NCBI GenBank assembly: GCA_963662175.1
Contig: OY759219.1
Span: 25,772,908 to 25,836,907 of the forward strand
From: Aradus depressus
Lineage: Eukaryota; Arthropoda; Insecta; Hemiptera; Aradidae
DNA: 64,000 nt
Direction: 5' to 3'
The translations under genes and the position numbers were made by a program. The notes below the pieces were generated by a model that was not told the DNA's origin, did not search any database, and saw nothing but the letters and a program-made list of their open reading frames with translations. Every line of letters begins with the position of its first letter. The stretch's first letter is position 1. This document shows positions 10,055-20,788 of this stretch, in pieces.

Positions 10055-10520
10055 ACTAAAAAACCAGTCAATCAATCAATCATGGCGCTACAACCCGGTG
10101 ACGGGTCCTGGCCTCCTCCACCAACAGCCGCCAATTGTCTCGATCCTGTGCGGCTGTCATCCAGTTCCTGATGCGGAATATGTTTCGGGCATCTTCTGCC
10201 ACACCATCTGCCCATCTGGCCGTCTTACTCCATGAATGGGCTCCATTAGCAGCTTCTTCGGCATTTCCTCCCAGCTTCCATCCTGGCGACATGTCCTGCC
10301 CATCTTAACCGCCCAATCTTCATGACTTTCAGGACATCTGGTTCTCTATATAGTTTGTAGAGCTCCTGGTTGTTGCGTCTGCGCCATGCATGGCCTACTT
10401 GCACTCCTCCAAATATTCTGCGCAGAACCTTCCTTTCAAACACCAATAGGCTCTGTTCGCTCATTTTTGAAGTTGTGCACTGAAAAACCAGTATAGGAAA
10501 AATTACTATGCAAATCACTG
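10055..10520 (-). pseudogene. RTE-like LINE ORF C-terminus
   Basis: Minus strand in two frames. First part: SEQSLLVFERKVLRRIFGGV, then WRRRNNQELYKLYREPDV and RLRWAGHVARM. Second, after a frameshift near 10260-10290: WADGVAEDARNIFRIRNWMT and DRDNWRLLVEEARTR. This is the characteristic end of RTE-type endonuclease/reverse-transcriptase proteins. The 3' end carries a (TGAT)n-type tail near 10066-10082, as RTE elements do. 5'-truncated. Confidence 0.85.
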
Positions 10521-11599
10521 TAAAAATTACTGTGCTGCACCCGAGCGGTGGGACGAGGATTCATTCTTATAATTTTCACGCAGAGTAAACACGCAATTTT
10601 CACAGTACAGGTTAAGAAAATATACTAAACCAATTAATGATATATATGATAGAAAGATATATTTTTATATTTTATTTAAGTATAAATAAGAACTGTATAG
10701 TACTTTATTTATTTTGTGAGCATATTTTCTCATATATGACAGAGAAAATGAAGATATATGTGATTTTTGCGAGATTTATCCTAACATAGATATTGCTTTA
10801 CACATTTATTTAAGTATTTTTTCAACGAATTGTTATGGAGAACGATCACTTTTCACGTTGAAAAGAGTAAAATTTGCGTGCAAGTATGGATCAAGACAGA
10901 CATAATACTTGCATTATTGTCCATCGAAGCACAGTTGCTCCAAGAAATTGATTATGATAATATCATTGATGTTTTTGCACGAGACGTAAATATAATTAAT
11001 TTTTTTATTTGAGTATTTTATTAATAATGTTATGTTAAAAATCAAAGAATAAAATATATTTTTCATTATAACTCCAAAAAACAAGCAGGTCGCCAAATCG
11101 GAAAGGGGCTAGGACGCAATCTAACTTAAATCCGCCTCTGCCAGCACTCCCACATTTTAAATGTGTCGCTTTATGAAAATTCTGAAATTCGGAGCTTCAT
11201 CCATACTTGGAAGAAAGCTTGATTTTTTTTTTTTTGTGAAAATGAAGGAAAACCGAGCAAATGTTTGTTATGTGCTCAGTAGTTTTGGGTGGATTCTTCT
11301 TCATTGGAATCAGAATTCTTATGCTGAAAATCATTTCAGAGGAATGTAATAAATAAGATGGACGGTTTTGTTCATATTGGGTAAGGCAGACCATGTAAAG
11401 AATGAAAACTTTTATCTGAGAACAACCTTTCACATATTCTAATATTTGTGCTTCGAGGTTGCCTACATCATCAGGCTAGTTTTAATCAGAAAGGTAAAAT
11501 TAATAAATAATATTAAACTCTATAATAAGTAAATAAACTACAAAAATTCATAGATGAGAACAGATAGATTTTTTCAGTTCATCTGCCCCAGTATTTTTT
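10521..11599. other. No recognisable feature
   Basis: AT-rich; ORFs up to 78 codons look random. Confidence 0.45.
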
Positions 11600-11700
11600 A
11601 CATTAAAAAAATGTTTTATCATCATGACGATGAAGACAACCTCGAAAGCCAGTTAGCACAAATAATAAAATCTGTGAGAAGTCAGACTACTTTTTTATTT
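11600..11700 (+). repeat. Repeat F copy
   Basis: Shared with 34428-34535: AAGACAACCTCGAAAGCC, TTAGCACAAATAATAAAATC, TGTGAGAAGTCAGACTAC. Confidence 0.6.
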
Positions 11701-11885
11701 CACAATTTGTATTTCAAAATATCAGCCATCTACACAGTTCATTTATTTAACGTGTTTTACTTTCAAATGGAAGTATTGTAATAGCCTGGAAATCTGAAAT
11801 TGAGTTTTCAACGTTTTGCTAATTTTTTGCGATGATGTTTGTCAATCTGTCTGTGTGTATATTATTAGAACATTGTATACAATAC

Positions 11886-12015
11886 CACTGACGTCAACTC
11901 AATACATTCATGTACCCAGTATTACCAATTTGAAATGAATTTGAGAGGAGAGAGAGTGAACTGTAAAACGGTGGTTGGTATAAGACAATCTTGTTATGGC
12001 CACACCAATTTTTTT
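11886..12015 (+). repeat. Repeat G copy
   Basis: CACTGACGTCAACTCA, ATTTGAGAGGAGAGAGAGTG, GGTTGGTATAAGAC. Also at 28893-29020 and 43337-43432. Confidence 0.65.
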
Positions 12016-12149
12016 TTATTTCTCATAGTATTATTTACTATTATTTATCAGTTCCGAGAGGCACAAGACTGACATAAACAGTTCTTTGTTCAAAATCATT
12101 TTTTTTGTTTCAATTCAGAGAATCCTGGAAATGTACTCATTATATCTAT

Positions 12150-12390
12150 TGTAGCAAGTGCTCAAGATCGCGGGTCGGAACTCGGACGAGTTTCTTAGGT
12201 TTTTCATCTGGGAAGTGAAAAAAAACGTTGAGCACGCCGTCTTTCGGATAGAAGCGATGGTATCGAGCCTGTTCAATGACAGGTACTCCTTAAAGACCTA
12301 CCCTTGGTAACAAAACCTGGGTAAACTAAATTTATGATTCGCACAGTAGAGTCGGGTAGTATGCGACATGAACCACAATAACTAACAGTA
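12150..12390 (+). mobile_element. SINE-A, degraded
   Basis: B-box region to tail with many changes and gaps; ends just before the gypsy element. The second hairpin keeps a TACCC/GGGTA stem. Confidence 0.75.
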
Positions 12391-12583
12391 GCAATTTTAT
12401 GAGTCCCTTTCAACATTAAAAACATCGATAAAATATCTTGAGGAAATAATAGTTTTTTTTTTTTTTTTGATAAGAAACCCGTAATAAAGACAAAGAGAAA
12501 CTTTTGGCTTATTATCGTCAAAATATTCAAGAACTTCTTCGGTAAGAGAGAAAAATAAAGATAAAATAAAAAAGAAAATGTAG

Positions 12584-13384
12584 TGTGATGTACACTACGG
12601 AACATTTTTTTAATGAATATTTTAATGAAAAGAGGTAATTTTTTTTATTATAATCTAATATCATATATATATTAGATATATATCAAGGTGTTTGAGAAAC
12701 AAAACAAGAAAACATATAAAAAACAGCTGTGAAATAGTGTTAAATGTAATGGAGTCGTGAGCTAGCTCTAAAACGGTGCATGTGGTTTTGATATGTTTTA
12801 AATAAAAATGAAGTTGAACAATTAGATGAAAGTTGACTGGGGTGGAATTAAAGTGTGAAAAGTTGACGGGGTCTGGTTTCTGTGGTAGAGGCGTCGAGAA
12901 GGTACAATTAATAATATATATTTTTCAATATGCCCAAATAAAAAAAGAAATAGTTTTTTAAGTATTAATTTAATGTTTTTGTGCCATTGTAAATTTTTGT
13001 TTTGTTTGTTCAAATGTTAAGTTTTTTAAAAATTTAAATATGTAAATATAGATAATAACCCAATTATTTGTCCTCTTCAAATTATATTCTATTCATCTTC
13101 CCTGTTGTCCCAGTAGTATCATTTAAAAAAACCTTTGGATTAGAAATTAATATTATTTAAAATTATTTAAAAATTGGTATCTCTTTGTGAATCCAAGTGT
13201 AAAGTTTGTTTAATTGAATTTTTTTTTTGTATACGTGTACTTTCTTAAAAATTGCACGTCTTAAATTATTGATAATATTTTTTTAGGGCAATTTTCGGCA
13301 AACTACTGTAGAAATCAAAATTTAAATAAACAAAAGAGATCAAATTTCTACAGGAAATGTGGTAAAAAACAAGTTATTATCACA
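12584..13384 (+). repeat. 5' LTR of the gypsy element
   Basis: 801 bp, beginning TGTGATGTACAC and ending TTATCACA. It matches 20809-21610 almost base for base. I count one length difference in a T run (10 T near 13220, 11 T in the 3' LTR) and three substitutions at 13365, 13366 and 13369. It carries several AATAAA-like strings and an AT-rich start. The boundary is fixed by the identity with the 3' LTR and by the GTAG duplication. Confidence 0.97.
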
Positions 13385-13388
13385 TTTT

Positions 13389-13406
13389 TGGCATATCCCT
13401 TGTGTG
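13389..13406 (+). promoter_or_regulatory. Primer-binding site candidate
   Basis: Four bases after the 5' LTR the sequence reads TGGCATATCCCTTGTGTG. TGG is the complement of the CCA end of a tRNA, the normal start of a retroelement primer-binding site, and the position fits. I could not match the rest to a particular tRNA. A 5' leader of about 250 bases runs from here to the gag start. Confidence 0.6.
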
Positions 13407-13639
13407 GACGATTTTCGCCACAAAGCCTCATCATATTTTGGCAAAACCTTGATGGGAGAATTTTTTTATATTAATTAAAGTAGGGAAATAGGTTGAAAAA
13501 GATGAAAAGGATAGAATAGAGACAAATAAGGGTTACATTTAATTTTGAGAAATAATATTTTTTTTTTCAAACTTCAAAAGAAGGTTACTATTTTAACATT
13601 GTTTTTGTTTAGTATTAATATATTTAATAAAGTAAGAAA

Positions 13640-15652
13640 ATGCCAATTACCAGAGGAGAGGCGAAGAGATTGGAGGAGGAAAGTAGAGAGGAAGGGTCGA
13701 GTTCGGATATGGAAGTATCGGAAGATACAGGAAGGGAGACTCCAGCCGCAATGGAGTCCACGGAGGGTACAGGTGAGGAGAAATCAGATAAGCTAGATAG
13801 ATTTATGGAATTCATAACCCAAAAAATGGAAGAGCAAAGTAATAAATTAGGAAATTTTGTAACAAAGTTAACTGGGGATATTGGAAATATCAATCAAAAA
13901 ATAGAAGAACAGGGTAGAGATTTAAGGGGGGATATGAATCAAAAAATGGAAGAGCAAAGTAATAAATTAGGAAATTTAGAGACAAATTTAAAAAGGGAAA
14001 TGGGGGATATAAATCAAAAAATGGAAGAGCAAAGTAATAAATTAGGAAATTTAGAGACAAATTTAAAAAGGGAAATGGGGGACAAATTAGGAAAATTAGA
14101 GACAAACTTAAGGGGTGACATTAAAGATTTAGAGGTGAGATTAGATAAGCAGGTGGATAGCTTGAAGGATCAAATAGGGAGTTTAGAAATAAAAAATCAA
14201 GAGTTAGAAGACAAAGTTGATCAGGTAGCAGAAAGTTTAAAGGGGGAATTTAATCAAAAAATAAGCATTTTGGACGAGGGAGTGAAAATTCAGATGGAAG
14301 GAATAATCTGTAAACTAAGTGTTGCAAAAGAAAACTGTGATGAGCGGTTTCAAATTTTAGAATCGAAGTTGTCAAGAGTTGGGGAGGACAATAGCGTCCA
14401 AACAGCTGTAATTTCTGAACGAATAAGCCGTGTAGAGGGAGTTCACGAAGAAGGAACCAAGGAGGTTGTAGAGCTAAAAGAAACAGTAGAAACAAATGTT
14501 GAAAGGATTAGCCATATAGAAGGAAACATTTCGAAGTTAAAGGAATTGCAAGAGAGGACGGTTAAGGAACTACCTCAACTAGTACATGAACAGGTGTCTA
14601 GGGGAAGGGAGGCTCTCCCAATAGTAGATCAAGGAGGTGCAAGTAGTGCATCCGACTCAAGCTTATCCCAATCTCTGTTTCTATTGAACCAGACATTGAT
14701 GCAACAAAATTTATCGGGGGGAGGCACTTGTATATTTCGGAACAGTCATAAGGACAATCCCAAAGAATTTATAGAAAGCTTAGAATCTAAATTTTTTTTG
14801 TATGGGGGGAAATTAAAATTAAATGAATTTATGAAGAATCACTTAAAAGAAGAAGGACTTATTTTTTGGCAAATTAATTGTAATGAAATAGAATCTTTTG
14901 AGGAATTTAAGACTATATTTAAAAGAAAATTCTGGGAAACCAATTTTGACTCAATTGTCATGAATGAATTGGGTCAAGGATCATTTTTTAAAAAAGGGAA
15001 GGGGTTAACTCCACAAGAGTATTTTTCAAAGTTAGTGATAAGGGCTCGAGATTGTCAATATAAGATGCCAGAAGAATATATTTGTAGGAGCATGTCGGGT
15101 CATTTCGGGAGAGAAATTGAAAATATAATTATACACCAAGGGATAAAGACCATTGCAGGATTTGTTGAGGTACTGGACAGGGTGGGAGTTGACAGAATAA
15201 ACGGTCAGGGACAAGGGTTCAAAGGGGATAAGTTTAAGGATGTGGAGAAGGGAATAGATCAGGAAGGTAGGAGTCACATGGTGGACCGAAATAATGTAGA
15301 TTACAGATGGCAACAAGAGAGACATAAGGGATATTATAATGGGAACTCAAATCAATTCCAAAATAATGCCAATCAACCACCTACTCCTAGATATCCTCCA
15401 AATGTAAATCAAAATTATCAACCTCATAACATAGGATACTACAATAATAATCGTGGGTGTGGTTACCCTCCAGTTATAGACAATAGAAAATATGAGCCAC
15501 TTAGGACAAATAGATATAATCAGGAATGGCGACAGATGAGTCGACCTTATGATCGACCACCTGGGCGGCCGACAATGGAAAACTCGGATCAATTAAGGAC
15601 TCAGGAATTCCAAAATAAAAATTTTAAAGAGAATCTAGATAAAAAGAAATAG
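13640..15652 (+). CDS. gag: gag polyprotein with coiled-coil repeats
   Basis: 670 codons from ATG in a good context (AAAATG) to TAG. Residues 1-55 are acidic and low-complexity. From about residue 59 to 220 there is a long charged, coiled-coil-like region built of repeated 25-residue units (motif MEEQSNKLGNLE); two units are exact 75-bp DNA repeats at 13937 and 14012. Residues about 366-515 fit the retrotransposon capsid (Retrotrans_gag) fold pattern, starting FRNSHKDNPKEF. The C-terminal 130 residues are rich in Asn, Gln, Arg, Tyr and Pro and could bind RNA, but no CCHC zinc knuckle is present. The stop is followed in the same frame by pol. The role as particle-forming structural protein is inferred from the family. 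Confidence 0.93.
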   Translation: MPITRGEAKRLEEESREEGSSSDMEVSEDTGRETPAAMESTEGTGEEKSDKLDRFMEFITQKMEEQSNKLGNFVTKLTGDIGNINQKIEEQGRDLRGDMNQKMEEQSNKLGNLETNLKREMGDINQKMEEQSNKLGNLETNLKREMGDKLGKLETNLRGDIKDLEVRLDKQVDSLKDQIGSLEIKNQELEDKVDQVAESLKGEFNQKISILDEGVKIQMEGIICKLSVAKENCDERFQILESKLSRVGEDNSVQTAVISERISRVEGVHEEGTKEVVELKETVETNVERISHIEGNISKLKELQERTVKELPQLVHEQVSRGREALPIVDQGGASSASDSSLSQSLFLLNQTLMQQNLSGGGTCIFRNSHKDNPKEFIESLESKFFLYGGKLKLNEFMKNHLKEEGLIFWQINCNEIESFEEFKTIFKRKFWETNFDSIVMNELGQGSFFKKGKGLTPQEYFSKLVIRARDCQYKMPEEYICRSMSGHFGREIENIIIHQGIKTIAGFVEVLDRVGVDRINGQGQGFKGDKFKDVEKGIDQEGRSHMVDRNNVDYRWQQERHKGYYNGNSNQFQNNANQPPTPRYPPNVNQNYQPHNIGYYNNNRGCGYPPVIDNRKYEPLRTNRYNQEWRQMSRPYDRPPGRPTMENSDQLRTQEFQNKNFKENLDKKK

Positions 15653-15700
15653 CTCGGAGGGGCAGAGAATCAGGGTCGCTCTGGTATTGAAGATAGGTTA
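15650..15700 (+). promoter_or_regulatory. Probable stop-codon readthrough site between gag and pol
   Basis: The gag stop TAG (15650-15652) is followed by 16 open codons in the same frame (15653-15700) and then by pol without any further stop. There is no ATG between gag and the protease motif. The region after the stop is purine-rich, and a 5-bp stem CAGAG (15663-15667)/CTCTG (15679-15683) can form 10 bases downstream. Readthrough of a UAG between gag and pol is known from gammaretroviruses; here it is inferred from frame and position. A mutation creating TAG in a formerly fused ORF is the alternative. Confidence 0.7.
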
Positions 15701-18700
15701 GTGTCTTTACGAAGGGAATTTCAGGATTTATTATTGTATGAAGATCCATGGAACCAGGAAGAGAAGTTTAATTACTGTCCGGAAGTCAAAATTAAAATCG
15801 GGCAAGTTATTAGTAACGCTTTGATTGATTGCGGTTCTATGGTCAACGGTATAAACGAAATTTTTTTTAACATAAATAAGAATAAATTTAGCTTCGAAAT
15901 CTTGCCAGTTTCAAATACAGTTATCATCACTGCCACCAATAAAAAATCAAAACCCATCAGGTTCCAAATCATAGCTAAAGTAGATTTTTGTAATCATTCC
16001 GCGAATATTCGATTTTTGATCATCCCCGACTTGAGTTATGATGTCATTATAGGAAGTGAATTTTTGAATAGTAATTCCGTTATTTTAAATTTTAAAGATC
16101 AATGTGTGCAGTTGAATTCAATTCCCGGGGAAATCATAGAAATTCCTTTTGTGAGAGAGGCTGACCAAAAGAAAAATACAACCCAGAAGTTGATATGTAT
16201 GGACGAAGAATCGAACTTCGAATCCAGGGTTGACCCAATCGCCAACAAATTACAGGACATTAGAGCGAATAATGATTTTCTGCCCGACCAGCTGTTAAAT
16301 GATTTTAAAAATCTAGTAATAAAATATAAAGATATTTTTTCAGAAAACCCCGGATTGATCCGAGGTTATCAATATCAACTAATAGTAAATAATCATGAGC
16401 CTTATTTCATTAAGCCTTATAAAATTAAGGAATATCAGAGGGAGGCTGTCCATGCTGAGATACAGGCAATGCGACAAAATGGTATCATAGAATATAGCCG
16501 TAGTCCTTACGTCAACCCGATAGTAGTTGTGAGTAAGTCCAATGGACAAATTAGGATATGTCTCGACGCCAGAAAACTAAACTCTAGGCTAGTCCCTGAT
16601 TACGAGACTTCTCAAACAATAGACACAATATTACAACGTTGTGGAAACAAAAATTTCATAAGTACAATAGATCTTACTAAAAGTTTCTGGCAGGTAGAAC
16701 TTCACCCAGAATCAAGGATATTTACTGCTTTCATGCACCAAGGAAAGATTTACCAATTTTGTAGAGTCCCATTTGGACTGTCAATCTCCTTAGCTGCTCT
16801 TAGTAGAGCAATGCAGTTCGTTATAAGCCAATTTTACAATAAAATACATCTATATGTCGACGACCTCTTATGCTTATCAGAATCCATAGAAGAACATTTA
16901 AATTTATTAGAATCCCTTTTTCTGGCACTAAGGAAGCATGGTGTAACAATTAATATAAAGAAGTCAAATTTTTTTAAAAAAGAAGTAAATTACGTGGGTT
17001 TTATATTAACTCTGGAAGGTATCAAACCTCAACCGGAAAAAATAGAAAGCATAAAAAAATTTCCAATTCCAAAGAATGTTTCTGAGTTGAAGGGTTTTAT
17101 TGGGCTCACCAACTACTATCAAAGGTTCACGAAGGCATACGGTGAGCAGATTAGTAGGTTGTCTCATTTGTTGAGAAAAGGAATAAAGTGGCAATGGGGG
17201 GAAAAGGAAACCGACATTTTTAATGACGTTAAGGGAATTTTTTTAGAAAATGTCATGCTACACCATCCAGACTTTACCAGACTGTTTTACTTACAGACGG
17301 ACGCTAGTGGATATGCCATTGCTGCTCAACTGTATCAAAGAGACCATGCAGGCATAGTGGGAGTGGTCGCGTATGCTAGCAGGGTCCTAAGAGCAGCAGA
17401 GAGAGCGTACACCACGACTGAACAGGAACTTTTAGCTGTGGTATGGAGTGTCCAAAAGTTCGAGACTTATTTGGCGGGCAGGAAGTTTATAATAGAAACT
17501 GACCATAAAGCCTTGACTTTTATTAAAAGTTGTAAGAACACGACGAGCCGACTTCTGAGGTGGTGTCTGCTCTTACAACAATATAACTTTGAAATTACTC
17601 ACATTAGTGGAAAGGCAAATGTGGTAACAGATACACTTTCTAGACAAATTGGTACAGATAACGAATGTAATCAATTACATAAGAATCAAGAAATACAAAT
17701 AAACAATATATTTAAAAACGTACAGCATCATCCAATAAACAAATTAATACAGTCATTTCACAGGGAATACACAGAACAGGATGTGCCCCACCAGTTACAC
17801 ATAGAATTAATTGATCATCCTGACACTATCATTGAATACAAAACACTAAAATATAAATACAGTAACAGGGTCATCTTAACACAAAAACAAAGCAAACCTT
17901 TTCGAATACTTGTACCAACCAAATTAACATCACAGTTCATTGAATTAATACACAACACATATTATCATATTGGCATACAGAAACTTTTCCAGCTTATCAA
18001 CATACACTACCACATTGCCTACCTCATGGATGAGATCAGTAACATCTTGCGGACCTGTCACAGCTGCCAGCTAAATAAGATCCCGAACAGGACCTACTAC
18101 TCAAAATACCATTGGATAGAAACCAAGGGACCACTGGAATTGGTTAGTATTGATTTCATGGGACCTTTACCGAGGGGTAGAAGGGGTGTAAAATATATCG
18201 TGGTCATGATTGACAATTTTTCAAAATTTGTTAGGCTTTATGATATAGGAAAGGCGACTACGCGGGCTGCATTGAGGTGTGTTGACAAATACATAAAGGA
18301 CGTAGGAAAACCGACGAAAATGCTGATGGACCACGGAACTCAGTTCACAAGCCAGTTATGGCAACAGACATTAGAGAGACTGGACATCAAATATGTGTAT
18401 GCCTCCATCAGACATCCCCAAAGTAACCTCAGTGAACGGACGAACCGAGACTTAGGGAACTATTTACGGACAGTATTGACTGACCGACACACAAATTGGC
18501 CCAATCATTTAAAAGACATAGAGTTCATTATCAATAACACATTCCATATGACAACAAAAGCCTATCCTTGTGAGGTAATGTTAGGGACCCAACATAGGAC
18601 GCCGTGGTCCAACTTGTACCATCGAACAGTGGACAAAGACAGTGACATATTAACAGACGACACACACCTTAATGAGGGGTATTTACGAAGATTAAGGGAA

Positions 18701-19015
18701 AGGGTGTTTGACAATATTAAAATCGCGGGGGAAAAACACGCGCGGGAATTTGACAATAGTCATACAATTTATAAATTTCAGGTGGGGGATTTAGTACTGG
18801 TAAAATCGTTGAGAACATTGGACCAAACTCTGACTCAAGCAACAAAATTCCGAAATATATATGAAGGGCCGTACAGGATCAAAATTAGTTATGGGGACAC
18901 GACATACTTACTTACAGACCCAGATAACTTGAACAAAGACAGAGGAAAATTTCATTCGACACTAATAAAGCCATATTTTAAGAAAAAGGGGGGGAATAGT
19001 TCATTAGGGATCTGA
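15653..19015 (+). CDS. pol: pol polyprotein: protease, RT, RNase H, integrase
   Basis: Open from the codon after the gag TAG to TGA at 19013-19015; no start codon of its own is evident (the GTG at 15701 is not a likely start). Residues are numbered from 15701. Protease: ALIDCGSMV with active Asp43 and a second motif VIIGSEFL. Reverse transcriptase: about residues 215-400, with YVDD at 385-388. RNase H: D534 (TDAS), TEQELL near 576, D601 (TDHKAL). Integrase: zinc-binding H751, H756, C786, C789; catalytic D818, D877, E912 (D,D,35E); then a GPY motif at 1056-1058 in a GPY/F module. All catalytic residues except the protease variant are canonical, with no frameshift. It makes the enzymes for cDNA synthesis and integration. 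Confidence 0.95.
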   Translation, partial: LGGAENQGRSGIEDRLVSLRREFQDLLLYEDPWNQEEKFNYCPEVKIKIGQVISNALIDCGSMVNGINEIFFNINKNKFSFEILPVSNTVIITATNKKSKPIRFQIIAKVDFCNHSANIRFLIIPDLSYDVIIGSEFLNSNSVILNFKDQCVQLNSIPGEIIEIPFVREADQKKNTTQKLICMDEESNFESRVDPIANKLQDIRANNDFLPDQLLNDFKNLVIKYKDIFSENPGLIRGYQYQLIVNNHEPYFIKPYKIKEYQREAVHAEIQAMRQNGIIEYSRSPYVNPIVVVSKSNGQIRICLDARKLNSRLVPDYETSQTIDTILQRCGNKNFISTIDLTKSFWQVELHPESRIFTAFMHQGKIYQFCRVPFGLSISLAALSRAMQFVISQFYNKIHLYVDDLLCLSESIEEHLNLLESLFLALRKHGVTINIKKSNFFKKEVNYVGFILTLEGIKPQPEKIESIKKFPIPKNVSELKGFIGLTNYYQRFTKAYGEQISRLSHLLRKGIKWQWGEKETDIFNDVKGIFLENVMLHHPDFTRLFYLQTDASGYAIAAQLYQRDHAGIVGVVAYASRVLRAAERAYTTTEQELLAVVWSVQKFETYLAGRKFIIETDHKALTFIKSCKNTTSRLLRWCLLLQQYNFEITHISGKANVVTDTLSRQIGTDNECNQLHKNQEIQINNIFKNVQHHPINKLIQSFHREYTEQDVPHQLHIELIDHPDTIIEYKTLKYKYSNRVILTQKQSKPFRILVPTKLTSQFIELIHNTYYHIGIQKLFQLINIHYHIAYLMDEISNILRTCHSCQLNKIPNRTYYSKYHWIETKGPLELVSIDFMGPLPRGRRGVKYIVVMIDNFSKFVRLYDIGKATTRAALRCVDKYIKDVGKPTKMLMDHGTQFTSQLWQQTLERLDIKYVYASIRHPQSNLSERTNRDLGNYLRTVLTDRHTNWPNHLKDIEFIINNTFHMTTKAYPCEVMLGTQHRTPWSNLYHRTVDKDSDILTDDTHLNEGYLRRLRERVFDNIKIAGEKHAREFDNSHTIYKFQVGDLVLVKSLRTLDQTLTQATKFRNIYEGPYRIKISYGDTTYLLTDPDNLNKDRGKFHSTLIKPYFKKKGGNSSLGI

Positions 19016-20788
19016 ACCAAATTGAAGTATTGAAGGTACAGCAGAGTGGACAGACGAGCCCACTATTCAACTAGACAGCTGATTTTGAACGAACATAATA
19101 TGGAAGAAGATCGATTTTTTTTTATATTTTTTATTACAAATGTTAGAAAGATAAAATCAGCAGGCTGAGAGATGCCTAGATCTCTTTGGAGACATGACGA
19201 ACTTCCTGAGGCCGAGTCAAGGGGACAGATTCTCTGTTTCGGAACTGTTCAGCTAGGATACCGGACGTGACTAAATCATAATAATATTATAAATTAGAAA
19301 GACGAACGAAACTGTATAGAAGCCATGGAAGGATAATATATTATATAAATTGTATGTATGCATAGGTTAGTAAATTTTTGTTATTATAAATTCTATTATT
19401 TAGACAATTTCATTTATTATTTTGAGTAACATGTTTTTTCTACGTAAATTTGTTTAATAGAGAGAGTAGATGAGAAGAGTTGTAGGAGCACATTATATAA
19501 CTTTAGGAATAGGAACAAACGAAGGGTAATATTAATTAGAGAAGTTTTGAATTAATTGCTGATGACATTCTTTTAGACGTCGGGATTATATAGATTTGTT
19601 TTGGGAGATATTATTTTTAATCCTAGTAAGAGATAGTGATTAATTAGAGATATATATTTTTTTGATCTGTGGGAGATGATTTTTTTGTGTGTCGACTAGA
19701 AAGAACTAGCGATATATTGGAGATATATATTTTTTTTCTGCGTGGAAGATGATTTTTGTATGTCGACTAGAAAGAACTAGCGATATAATGGAGATTTATA
19801 TTGTAGTGTTGGTTGCCTACCTGAGATAGGAGGAATCGTAATTTTGCTACATCGGCGAAAGTATTCTTAGGGTGTAATTAGTTAGGGAAGTAAATTGAAT
19901 TGAAATATATGTGAGATACATTTTTTTTAGTTAGGAAGTATGAAGGACGTCTCAAAGAATTTAATACCTCAAAAGACAAGTACTATATATATATTAAATA
20001 AATTAAATTTGTATTCCTTATTACCCGGCGTGAGGCCTAATTTTGATTGTTTAGTAATATTTTGGAAGTGTGATGAAGTAAAACCGAAGGATTTATTTAA
20101 TTTTTATTTCAAGTAAATTTTTTATATACAATCTTTTTATATAATTATTTTGAATACATACAATTGTATATTGATGGTAAAGGCGGAAAGTAAAATTAAT
20201 TGGCAATTTCTTAAATCTATATGCAACTTGATTATTTCCAAACTTGATTTCATGACTATGACTGATCCTGTAAATATGTAAACATTTAGTATTATATTTT
20301 TTTATGTTCAATTAGTTCAAATTTTTATAAATTTAAGTTAACATTTTCTTTAGGTTAAGGATTAATTGTAAATTTTTAGATTAATATTTGTTTTTGTTTA
20401 TTAGAAATTAGGTACGTATATATATAAGTTAATAATTGTAAATAGTTATAAAAATATAAAAAATGGGCATATATGTATAAAAAGAGCGTCGAATTGGGCA
20501 TATAAAAAATAAAAATAAATCAGTGAGTGTAAGTGAGAGAGAGACTTCGATACATCGTTGAGTTGAAGACACCAAGGAGCCAGCCAACATGTGCGTTTGA
20601 GGAGGAAGCTAATCTACCTGTGTATTGGAGGAAGACGTTAATCCATCTGTGTATTGAAGGAGGAAGCTTATCATGTGGATTCGAGGAAGAAGCTAAATCA
20701 ACCTGTGTATTGGAAGAAATTAAATCTGAAAGAACTTATATATAAAAAAAAAAAAAAAAAAAAATTTTGTGAACAAACATTTTTTTTT
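19016..20788 (+). other. 3' noncoding region of the gypsy element, no env
   Basis: About 1.8 kb between pol and the purine tract. No ORF longer than about 70 codons and no signal-peptide or membrane-protein pattern, so no env is supported. It contains a tandem duplication of about 80 bp (19640-19800; shared core GTCGACTAGAAAGAACTAGC), a TATA-like string at 20501 with TCAGT at 20520-20524, and an imperfect repeat at 20580-20720 built on GAGGAAGCTAA and CCTGTGTATTGGA. Confidence 0.8.

Noticed and set aside
12822..13013. 63-codon ORF, repeated at 21047-21238
   Set aside because: Both lie in the LTRs on the minus strand; identical because the LTRs are identical. No protein features.
13890..14105. 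Leucine/phenylalanine-rich ORF on the minus strand
   Set aside because: Antisense shadow of the gag coiled-coil repeats.
20533..20745. 70-codon ORF as a possible env or accessory gene
   Set aside because: Made of short imperfect DNA repeats, with no signal peptide, membrane segment or known motif.
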